From: Christensenella sp. UBA2853 | GTDB taxonomy: Bacteria > Bacillota > Clostridia > Christensenellales > Aristaeellaceae | Length of the DNA: 47,133 nt | NCBI GenBank assembly: GCA_002350845.1 | Contig: DEFL01000043.1 | Span: forward strand, 1 to 47,133 | Direction of reading: 5' to 3' | In this document: piece by piece, positions 40,881-47,133 of the stretch | Position numbering within the stretch: the first letter of the stretch is position 1 | How the letters are laid out: every line of letters starts with the position of its first letter | The notes under the pieces: model-generated | The model's input: only the letters and a program-made list of their open reading frames with translations | What the model was told of the DNA's origin: nothing | Databases searched by the model: none | Program-made: the position numbers and the translations under genes

Positions 40881-42038
40881 ATGATTCAGGTAGCCATTAT
40901 CGGAACCGGCAACATTTCTCATATGCATATCCATGCGTATCAGCAGTTCCCTGAGCGTGTACGGATTGCAGCTCTGGTCGACATCATTCCCGGAAAAGCG
41001 CAGAAGGTGAAGGAACAGTACGGTCTGGACTGTGACGTGTATCTTGATCATCATGATGTGCTCACCCGTGACGACATCAACCTGATCGATGTCTGCACAC
41101 CGCCCTATGTTCATGCAGAGATTTCCATTAACGGCATGAAGGCCGGGAAGAATGTTATCTGTGAGAAGCCCATGGCACCTTCCCTGAAGGAATGCGATGA
41201 GATGATCCGGGTGCGTGATGAGACCGGCGTGAAGCTCTCCATCATTGCGCAGAACCGTTTCAGGAAGCCGATCCGTGACCTGAAGGCGCTGCTGGATTCC
41301 GGCATCGCAGGCCCGGTCCGTCATGCGACCATTGATTCCTTCTGGTGGCGTGGACACTGCTATTATGACCTCTGGTGGCGTGGCACATGGGAGAAGGAAG
41401 GCGGCGGATGCACGCTCAACCATGCGGTGCACCACATCGATATGCTGGGCTGGATGATGGGTCTTCCCAAGCGTGTGACCAGCGTCCTGGCCAACACGGC
41501 GCATGACAATGCGGAAGTGGAGGATCTCTCCATCTCCATTCTCGAGTATGACGGCGCACTGGCTGCGCTGACGGCATCCGTTGTGGACCACGGAGAGGAA
41601 CAGACGCTGACCTTCCAGTGCGAAAAGGCAAAGATTGCCGCTCCCTTCTCCTGCTATGCCTCTGTTTCCAAGCCCAACGGCTTCCCCACGCGCAATGAGG
41701 AGCTGGAAAAGGAAATCAGCGATTATGCAGATCAGCTGCCGCCGATTCCGTATATCGGGCATGACGGACAGATCGAGAATGTTCTGACCGCGATTGAGCA
41801 GGACGGCACTGTGGCCATCGGCGCTGAGGACGGCAGACGCACGATCGAGCTGATCACAGCGATCTATAAGGCCGGTGCGACGAAGACAGCCGTTGAGCTC
41901 CCGATGAAGCCGGATGATCCCTTCTATACCGTCGAAGGCATCATGGCCTCCGTGCCGCACTTCTATGAGAAGACCAAGTCCGAGATCGACCTGGGCAGCT
42001 CGGAAATCACGGTGGGCAGTGACTACCAGAAGAAATAA
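40881..42038 (+). CDS. Gfo/Idh/MocA-family oxidoreductase (3)
   Basis: A 385-aa oxidoreductase. AIIGTGNISHMHIHAY is the Rossmann loop, CEKPMAPS holds the catalytic Lys (K96), and FWWRGHCYYDLWWRGTWEK leads to EGGGCTLNHAVHHIDMLGWM with the active-site His pair. AGGAGGAA lies upstream of the ATG. It follows the ABC importer genes and precedes a fourth family member, so it probably acts on the imported substrate. It is more distant from oxidoreductases 1 and 2 than those are from each other. Confidence 0.88.
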   Translation: MIQVAIIGTGNISHMHIHAYQQFPERVRIAALVDIIPGKAQKVKEQYGLDCDVYLDHHDVLTRDDINLIDVCTPPYVHAEISINGMKAGKNVICEKPMAPSLKECDEMIRVRDETGVKLSIIAQNRFRKPIRDLKALLDSGIAGPVRHATIDSFWWRGHCYYDLWWRGTWEKEGGGCTLNHAVHHIDMLGWMMGLPKRVTSVLANTAHDNAEVEDLSISILEYDGALAALTASVVDHGEEQTLTFQCEKAKIAAPFSCYASVSKPNGFPTRNEELEKEISDYADQLPPIPYIGHDGQIENVLTAIEQDGTVAIGAEDGRRTIELITAIYKAGATKTAVELPMKPDDPFYTVEGIMASVPHFYEKTKSEIDLGSSEITVGSDYQKK

Positions 42039-42075
42039 GGACTGAACCGGAACTGATTTTGAGGAGGAATGACCC

Positions 42076-43155
42076 ATGAATGCTGCTGACGGCATGAATT
42101 ATGCACCCAAAGGCAAGGCGGAAGCGGTTGTAAAACCCGGCGAGTTTGTCTTCTCCGTGGCCCATCTTGACCACGGCCATATCTACGGCATGTGCAATGC
42201 GCTGACAGAAGCCGGCGCTACGCTCAAGTATGTCTGGGATCCCGACCCCAAGAAGGTTGAATTCTTCATCAAGACCTACCCGCAGGCCATTCCTGCCGAG
42301 AGCGAGGATCAGGTGCTCCAGGACAAGGAAACCATGATGGTGGCAGCCGCTGCCGTGACCTCCGAGCGCGGACCATTCGGCGTGAAGGTCATGGAGCACG
42401 GCAAGGATTATTTCACCGACAAGGCACCCTTCACCACCATGGCCCAGCTTGAAAAGGCCAAGGAAACCGTGAAGAAGACCGGAAAGAAATACATGGTGTA
42501 TTATTCCGAGCGCCTGCACGTGGAAGGCGCTATTCTGGCCGGCTATATGGTGGATGCCGGTGAGATCGGCAAAGTCATCAGCGTGTCCGGTTTCGGACCG
42601 CACCGCCTCGGCGCCAAGAACCGTCCGGAATGGTTCTTCCAGAAGGAAAAGTACGGCGGCATTCTGTGCGATATCGGCAGCCATCAGATCGAGCAGTATC
42701 TGCATTTTGCCGGTGAAGAGGATGCCCAGGTCACGCTGGCCCGCATCGGCAATTACGGACATCCCGACTATCCGGAACTGGATGACTTCGGCGACTGCGC
42801 ACTGACGGGCAAGAACGGCACAACCAACTATTTCCGCGTTGACTGGTTCACTCCCGACGGACTGAGGACCTGGGGCGACGGCCGCACCCTGATTCTGGGC
42901 ACGGAAGGTTTCATTGAAATCCGCAAGTATATCAACCTCGCTACTCCGGGAGACGGCGGCAACCACGTCTTCCTGGTCAACGGCAAGGGCGAGCAGTATT
43001 TTGATGCCACCGGCAAGACGGGCTTCCCGTTCTTTGGCGGACTGATCCTGGACTGCCTCAACCGCACCGAAAAGGCCATGACACAGGCGCATGCATTCAA
43101 GGCGGCTGAACTGTGCCTGAAGGCACAGGAGCAGGCTGTCGTGATTGCTCCCTGA
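42076..43155 (+). CDS. Divergent Gfo/Idh/MocA-family protein (4)
   Basis: A 359-aa member with altered cofactor motifs. The usual GxGxxG loop is replaced by VAHLDHGHIYGM (about 29-39), and the EKP catalytic triad reads TDKAPF (K116). The C-terminal domain keeps GGILCDIGSHQIEQY with Asp and His. It starts with a short polar N-terminal extension before the first strand (EFVFSVAHLD). Proteins with this LDHGHI motif form a subgroup of the family; their reaction is not known to me. GAGGAGG lies before the ATG. The esterase follows 17 bases after the stop. Confidence 0.85.
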   Translation: MNAADGMNYAPKGKAEAVVKPGEFVFSVAHLDHGHIYGMCNALTEAGATLKYVWDPDPKKVEFFIKTYPQAIPAESEDQVLQDKETMMVAAAAVTSERGPFGVKVMEHGKDYFTDKAPFTTMAQLEKAKETVKKTGKKYMVYYSERLHVEGAILAGYMVDAGEIGKVISVSGFGPHRLGAKNRPEWFFQKEKYGGILCDIGSHQIEQYLHFAGEEDAQVTLARIGNYGHPDYPELDDFGDCALTGKNGTTNYFRVDWFTPDGLRTWGDGRTLILGTEGFIEIRKYINLATPGDGGNHVFLVNGKGEQYFDATGKTGFPFFGGLILDCLNRTEKAMTQAHAFKAAELCLKAQEQAVVIAP

Positions 43156-43172
43156 GAGAAAGGAGTCAACCG

Positions 43173-43940
43173 ATGGCATTTCTGCAGATTGACCTGAAAT
43201 CTAAGGCGCTCGGACGCAAGGCACATCTGAATGTGTTCCTCCCGGTGGATGTGGACAACAAACAGCCCGGCCCGTATAAGACGCTGTACCTGCTGCACGG
43301 CATTTTCGGCAACAGCTCCAGCTGGGTGACGAGCTCCTGCGTGCAGCGGTATGCGGATGCAAAGCATCTGTGCGTGGTCATGCCCGACGGAGAGAACGGT
43401 TTCTATACCGATCATCCGGATTATATGAACAACTTCTCCCGGTATGTCGGCGAGGAGCTCGTGCAGGCCACCCGTGAAATGCTGCCGCTCTCCGACAAAC
43501 GCGAGGACACCATGCTCGGCGGCTTCTCCATGGGCGGGTACGGTGCGCTGTACAACGGTCTGAAGTATGCCGATACCTTCGGCACGGTGATTGCGTTTTC
43601 AGCCGCGCTGATTCTGGAAAGCGTGCAGAACCGGACTTCGGACGGCCCTGCGGCCAACGACGGCTATATGAAGGCCATGTTCGGCGACCTGCAGCACCTG
43701 GTCGGGTCAGACCTCGATCCGCTGCACCTGGCGGAAGTGCGCAAGGCATCCGGAAAGCCTATGCCGAAACTGTATCTGTCCTGCGGTGAACAGGACGGGC
43801 TCCTGGATGCGAACATCCGCTTCAAGGACGGCCTGACACGCCTGGGCGTGGACTACACGTTCCGGACGACGCCGGGCGGACATGACTGGGATTTCTGGGA
43901 ACAGGAAATCCGCCATGTGATCCTGGACTGGATGGAGTAA
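43173..43940 (+). CDS. Esterase of the S-formylglutathione-hydrolase/tributyrin-esterase type
   Basis: A 255-aa alpha/beta hydrolase. The oxyanion LLHGIFGN is followed by a nucleophile elbow GGFSMGG (S119), acid D208 (CGEQDG) and base H237 (PGGHDWDFW). No signal peptide. Members of this group remove acyl groups such as acetyl or feruloyl from sugars. As the last gene of the operon it may deacylate the imported glycoside before oxidation. AAAGGAG 9 bases before the ATG at 43173 fixes the start; an upstream in-frame ATG overlaps the previous gene by 43 bases and is not used. Confidence 0.87.
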   Translation: MAFLQIDLKSKALGRKAHLNVFLPVDVDNKQPGPYKTLYLLHGIFGNSSSWVTSSCVQRYADAKHLCVVMPDGENGFYTDHPDYMNNFSRYVGEELVQATREMLPLSDKREDTMLGGFSMGGYGALYNGLKYADTFGTVIAFSAALILESVQNRTSDGPAANDGYMKAMFGDLQHLVGSDLDPLHLAEVRKASGKPMPKLYLSCGEQDGLLDANIRFKDGLTRLGVDYTFRTTPGGHDWDFWEQEIRHVILDWME

Positions 43941-43955
43941 ACAACTGAACAATAC

Positions 43956-44002
43956 AAAAGGCGTTGTTGCAGAAGCAAGAGATCTGCAGCAACGCCTTTT
44001 TT
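43956..44002 (+). terminator. Terminator of the ABC-oxidoreductase operon
   Basis: AAAAGGCGTTGTTGCAGA and TCTGCAGCAACGCCTTTTTT arms (one mismatch) with a T-run, 15 bases after the esterase stop. Confidence 0.88.
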
Positions 44003-44060
44003 GATGCAAATATGAGAAAAACAACGAGAGAAAGCAAACACAAATAAGCCTGTCAACAAA

Positions 44061-44073
44061 TGTCACTTTGACA
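44061..44073. promoter_or_regulatory. Small perfect palindrome upstream of the GH13 promoter
   Basis: TGTCA-CTT-TGACA lies about 45 bases upstream of the GH13 -35 box. A possible regulator site; its short arms make chance occurrence quite possible. Confidence 0.25.
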
Positions 44074-44116
44074 AGCTGATTTGCTGAATGAACCGTGAAA
44101 AGATTCACGTTTGCTG

Positions 44117-44145
44117 TTGCAAAATATTCTCATTATATATATACT
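44117..44145 (+). promoter_or_regulatory. Promoter of the amylosucrase-like gene
   Basis: TTGCAA (44117-44122), 17-bp AT-rich spacer, TATACT (44140-44145). The start codon is 270 bases downstream, giving an unusually long leader. Confidence 0.6.
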
Positions 44146-44151
44146 ATGAAC

Positions 44152-44414
44152 AATTGTTTTTTTCCCTGAACTGCATGCTTTTGGATGCCTGCGGTTGCTG
44201 CAGATGACCTGTCTGCAGAATACACCGTGTTGAATTTCTACCAATCCTGACCGGAAAAAACATGAAAAATGTATTTATACATTTTGGTTCCCTTTGATAT
44301 CGAAGGAAGAACCGACTGGACATATCAAGCAATCGGTTCCCTCAGCTGTTCATCGCAGCCGGGCATACAGGCTGAAAAGGAACAATTCTGAATATGATGG
44401 ATGGAGGAAGGCGA
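44152..44414 (+). other. Long AT-rich leader before the GH13 gene
   Basis: The gene-free stretch 43941-44414 holds a terminator, a promoter and this leader of about 260 bases. No convincing small reading frame is seen. It contains inverted repeats CTGCAGA/TCTGCAG around 44200, the palindrome at 44266-44285, and AACCGA/TCGGTT just before the start region. Such a leader could carry a repressor site or an attenuation fold; I recognise no known riboswitch. Confidence 0.5.
44266..44285. promoter_or_regulatory. 20-bp palindrome in the GH13 leader
   Basis: AAAATGTAT-TT-ATACATTTT, 9-bp perfect arms, about 115 bases after the predicted transcription start. The shape and AT-rich sequence suit a dimeric repressor operator (road-block type). 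Confidence 0.55.
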
Positions 44415-46259
44415 ATGAAAGCAACCTGGCAGACTGAATTCGCGGATCGGTTCCGCAGACACGAAGACGAGCTGAAATGGCTGTTTTATGAACTGTATCA
44501 TTCCGATGAGCAGGCGTACAACTATTTCACGGATATGCTCTACCGTTGCTGGGAGGAGCGGCCGGAGTCGCTCCGCATGATGGATCGCGCACGGGAAGTG
44601 TTTCCGGACTGGTATAAGGGGCATGACCTGACCGGTATGCTGATGTATGTCAATGCGTTTGCGGGAACACTGCAGGGTGTCCGCGGGAAGCTGGACTATA
44701 TTGCGGACTGCGGTGTGAACTATCTGCATCTTATGCCGCTGCTGGAAAGCCCGAAGGACAGGAGCGACGGAGGATATGCTGTCAGCGATTTCCGGAAAGT
44801 GCAACCGGAGCTTGGAACGATGGAAGACCTGCGGGAACTGGCGGAGAGCTGCCATGCGCGGGGGATTGCTGTTTGTCTGGATTTCGTGATGAATCATACA
44901 AGTGAGGACCATGAGTGGGCCAGACGGGCAAAAGCAGGGGAAAAGGAGTATCAGGACCGCTACTTCTTCTATGACAACTGGGATATTCCGAATGCCTATG
45001 AGCAGACAGTCCCACAGGTGTTTCCCACGACTGCGCCGGGCAACTTCTCCTGGTGTCAGGAAGCGGGAAAAGTGGTCATGACGACGTTCTATCCGTATCA
45101 GTGGGATCTGAACTATGCGAACCCCACGGTATTCAACGATATGACCGACAATATGCTGAACCTGTGCAACCACGGGGTGGATGTGATCCGCTTGGATGCG
45201 GTTCCGTATATCTGGAAATCACTGGGGACACCCTGCAGAAATCTTCCGCAGGTGCATACCCTGGTCCGGATGATGCGGATGGTCTGTGAGATTGTCTGCC
45301 CTGGCACGCTGCTGCTGGGAGAGGTTGTGATGGAGCCAAGCAAGGTTGTACCGTATTTTGGAACGCTGGAGAAACCTGAATGCCATATGCTATATAACGT
45401 GACGACGATGGCTACCCTGTGGCACACGGTTGCAACGAGGGATGTCCGTCTGCTGGCACATCAGATGCAGCAGGTATTTGCCCTGCCGCACGTGTATACA
45501 TTTCTGAACTACCTCCGCTGCCATGACGATATCGGATGGGGACTCGATTACGATTTCCTGCGGCAGTTTGGCCAGGAGGAGATCCCGCACAAGCGGTACC
45601 TGAATGATTTCCTGACCGGAAAATGGGAAGGGAGCCAGGCAAAAGGAGAACTGTACAACGATGACCCACGGCTGGGAGACGCCAGGCTCTGCGGGACCAC
45701 TGCTTCTCTGTGCGGCGTGCAGGCTGCGCGGGAAGCCGGGGACAGGACGGCGTTGACCAAAGCACTCCGGCTGGACATTATGCTGCATGCATTCATGTTT
45801 ACCCTCAGCGGGGTGCCTGTGCTCTACAGCGGGGATGAGATCGCACAGGAAAACGATCAAAGCTATCATGACGATCCGATCAAGAAGGAAGACAGCCGCT
45901 ATCTGCACCGTGGAAACATGGACTGGGAAAAGGCTGCAAAGCGTACACGGAAGACAACCCCGGAAGGCAGGATGTTCACTGCTGTGCGGAATCTGGAAAC
46001 TCTTCGGGGAAAGTACAACGTCTTTGATTCAGAGGGGGATATCTGGCTGCTGGATACGGGCAATGAGCACGTATTGGGTATTGGCAGGTATTACCGTGAT
46101 GAGCAGCTGCTGGCGCTGTTCAATTTTTCAGACAAGCCGCAGAAAGTCCAGCTTCGGGATGAGAAAGAGTATACTGATCTGATCAGCGGAAAGACGGGTG
46201 GTGCCGCATATGTCAGGATCGACGGCGGAAGCTTCCGCTGGCTGCTGCACAAATTCTGA
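44415..46259 (+). CDS. Amylosucrase-like GH13 enzyme (subfamily 4 type)
   Basis: A 614-aa alpha-amylase-family enzyme close in layout to Neisseria amylosucrase (about 636 aa), which uses sucrose to build or transfer glucosyl units. Motifs include MYVNAFAGTLQGV, MPLLESPKDRSDGGYAVSDF, and DFVMNHTSEDHEWARR. The nucleophile is D261 (VIRLDAV), the acid/base E303 (LGEVVM) and the third Asp D371 (RCHDDIGW), with GVPVLYSGDEIAQEND late in the barrel. A sucrose hydrolase or phosphorylase-like activity remains possible. No signal peptide. The ATG at 44415 has GGAGG 7 bases upstream and is preferred over one 21 bases earlier. A HAD phosphatase follows 17 bases after the stop. Confidence 0.88.
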   Translation: MKATWQTEFADRFRRHEDELKWLFYELYHSDEQAYNYFTDMLYRCWEERPESLRMMDRAREVFPDWYKGHDLTGMLMYVNAFAGTLQGVRGKLDYIADCGVNYLHLMPLLESPKDRSDGGYAVSDFRKVQPELGTMEDLRELAESCHARGIAVCLDFVMNHTSEDHEWARRAKAGEKEYQDRYFFYDNWDIPNAYEQTVPQVFPTTAPGNFSWCQEAGKVVMTTFYPYQWDLNYANPTVFNDMTDNMLNLCNHGVDVIRLDAVPYIWKSLGTPCRNLPQVHTLVRMMRMVCEIVCPGTLLLGEVVMEPSKVVPYFGTLEKPECHMLYNVTTMATLWHTVATRDVRLLAHQMQQVFALPHVYTFLNYLRCHDDIGWGLDYDFLRQFGQEEIPHKRYLNDFLTGKWEGSQAKGELYNDDPRLGDARLCGTTASLCGVQAAREAGDRTALTKALRLDIMLHAFMFTLSGVPVLYSGDEIAQENDQSYHDDPIKKEDSRYLHRGNMDWEKAAKRTRKTTPEGRMFTAVRNLETLRGKYNVFDSEGDIWLLDTGNEHVLGIGRYYRDEQLLALFNFSDKPQKVQLRDEKEYTDLISGKTGGAAYVRIDGGSFRWLLHKF

Positions 46260-46276
46260 GAAAGGAACGATAAGCT

Positions 46277-47101
46277 GTGAACCGAAAGCTGATTTTTCTG
46301 GACATTGACGGAACCCTGACGATTCCCGGAAGCAATACACCGCCGGAAAGTGCCATGAAGGCAGTGCGCATGGCCAGAGAGAAAGGACATAAAGTATTTC
46401 TGTGCAGTGGACGCAATCCGGGTATGATGGCGCCGGTGCTTGCGCTTGGTTTTGACGGAGCGGTGGCCGGAGCCGGCGGTTATGTATTCGCGGGCGACAA
46501 GGTGCTTTTCGATTGTCCGATGAAAAAAGAAGAGTTTGAAACGGGTATGCGTCTGTTGAAGGAAACCGGTGTTTTCCGGACGATTGAAGCAAGAGACACA
46601 ACCTGGGGAGATGAGGACCTGGGAGATTTCCTGGCGCAGGCAGGGGAAGGGAACAGTGAGCTTATCCGGTGGCGCAAAGCCCTTGCAGAGCAGCTGAATA
46701 TCCGTCCGATGCATGAATATGACGGCAGTCCCATCTATAAGATCGTTTTCATGTGCAGGGAGGCAAAACAGCTGGAGCCGGCACGTCAGGCGCTGGAAAA
46801 TGACTATAATTTCGTGGTGCAGGATGTGGCTGCCCACCATTGCCTGAACGGTGAACTGATTAACCGTAAATTTGACAAGGGACGGGGCGTCCGGATTCTT
46901 GCTAAGGAATTCGGCGCTGCAATCGAGGATACCATCGGATTCGGTGATAGCATGAATGACCTGGAAATGATCGAAACGGTCGGGGTTTCCGTCTGCATGG
47001 ACAACGGCAGTCCGTTACTGAAAGAAAAAAGTAACATGATCTGTCCTTCTGTGGAAGAGGATGGCCTGTATAAAGCGTTTGAGCAGCTGCAACTGATATA
47101 G
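46277..47101 (+). CDS. Cof-type HAD-IIB phosphatase
   Basis: A 274-aa HAD hydrolase with a C2 cap. Motif I is LDIDGTLT (D9, D11), motif II CSGRNPG, the Lys of motif III lies in NRKFDKGRG, and motif IV is GFGDSMND. Members dephosphorylate sugar phosphates, FMN or related small molecules. The start is a GTG with AAAGGA 10 bases upstream. It is cotranscribed with the amylosucrase-like gene, so a sugar phosphate is a reasonable substrate. The remaining 32 bases of the window show no gene. Confidence 0.88.
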   Translation: MNRKLIFLDIDGTLTIPGSNTPPESAMKAVRMAREKGHKVFLCSGRNPGMMAPVLALGFDGAVAGAGGYVFAGDKVLFDCPMKKEEFETGMRLLKETGVFRTIEARDTTWGDEDLGDFLAQAGEGNSELIRWRKALAEQLNIRPMHEYDGSPIYKIVFMCREAKQLEPARQALENDYNFVVQDVAAHHCLNGELINRKFDKGRGVRILAKEFGAAIEDTIGFGDSMNDLEMIETVGVSVCMDNGSPLLKEKSNMICPSVEEDGLYKAFEQLQLI

Positions 47102-47133
47102 AATTTATGCGGGTGTAACTATTTTTGTGTGGT

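Noticed and set aside
44152..44414. Known riboswitch in the GH13 leader
   Set aside because: Inverted repeats are present, but I could not match any conserved riboswitch core.
1..47133. CRISPR arrays, tRNA or rRNA genes, prophage genes
   Set aside because: No regularly spaced repeats, no cloverleaf-like or rRNA-like segments, and no phage structural genes were recognised.

Overview
The window looks like the chromosome of a moderately GC-rich Bacillota (Clostridia-type, probably gut or rumen) bacterium. The reasons are strong AGGAGG ribosome-binding sites, TTG/GTG starts with good Shine-Dalgarno sequences, a TnpV-type transposon protein common in gut Clostridia, LplB/YtcP-type sugar ABC permeases without a dedicated ATPase, AraC and DeoR sugar regulators, and a very broad carbohydrate gene content. 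The genus cannot be named from sequence reading alone. I see no tRNA, rRNA, CRISPR array or phage module.

Layout. (1) 1-480: AT-richer tail of a mobile element with tnpV. (2) 513-10101: a beta-galactoside locus with a GH2 enzyme, a DUF5107-TPR protein and a GH35 beta-galactosidase, divergent from an AraC regulator and a URO-D/MtaA-like protein. (3) 10162-15490: signalling and housekeeping accessory genes: an RCK/RyR-like membrane protein, then an operon of a SpoIIE phosphatase, an alpha/beta hydrolase and an unknown protein, divergent from a P1-family peptidase. (4) 15601-18110: HAD protein, unknown protein and GH28 pectinase-like enzyme. (5) 18153-29061: myo-inositol catabolism. A DeoR repressor and an unknown 552-aa protein are on the minus strand. 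The run iolJ-iolC-iolA-iolG-iolB-iolD-iolE is on the plus strand. Together these genes can turn myo-inositol into DHAP, acetyl-CoA and CO2, but no inositol transporter is present. (6) 29188-31103: AlkD-like and YcaQ-like DNA glycosylases overlapping by ATGA. (7) 31161-43940: a second sugar or polyol system. It has a TIM-barrel isomerase/epimerase, four Gfo/Idh/MocA oxidoreductases, an AraC regulator, an ABC importer (two permeases and a binding protein), an esterase, and a nearby secreted protein. It resembles 3-keto-glycoside (oxidative deglycosylation) or inositol-isomer loci, and is the best candidate in the window for an undescribed pathway. (8) 44415-47101: an amylosucrase-like GH13 enzyme and a Cof-type HAD phosphatase behind a long AT-rich leader.

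Regulation visible in the DNA. Good sigma-70-like promoters were found for GH35, the first AraC, SpoIIE, DeoR, the 552-aa protein, the ABC operon and the Gfo/Idh operon. Perfect palindromes lie in or next to several of them. The clearest fills the 17-bp spacer of the promoter of the 552-aa gene beside iolJ. One good forward promoter (19063-19091) points into the back of an opposing gene and has no evident coding target. Functional calls rest on recognised families and motifs. Substrates of the GH, Gfo/Idh and transporter proteins are inferred, not shown.
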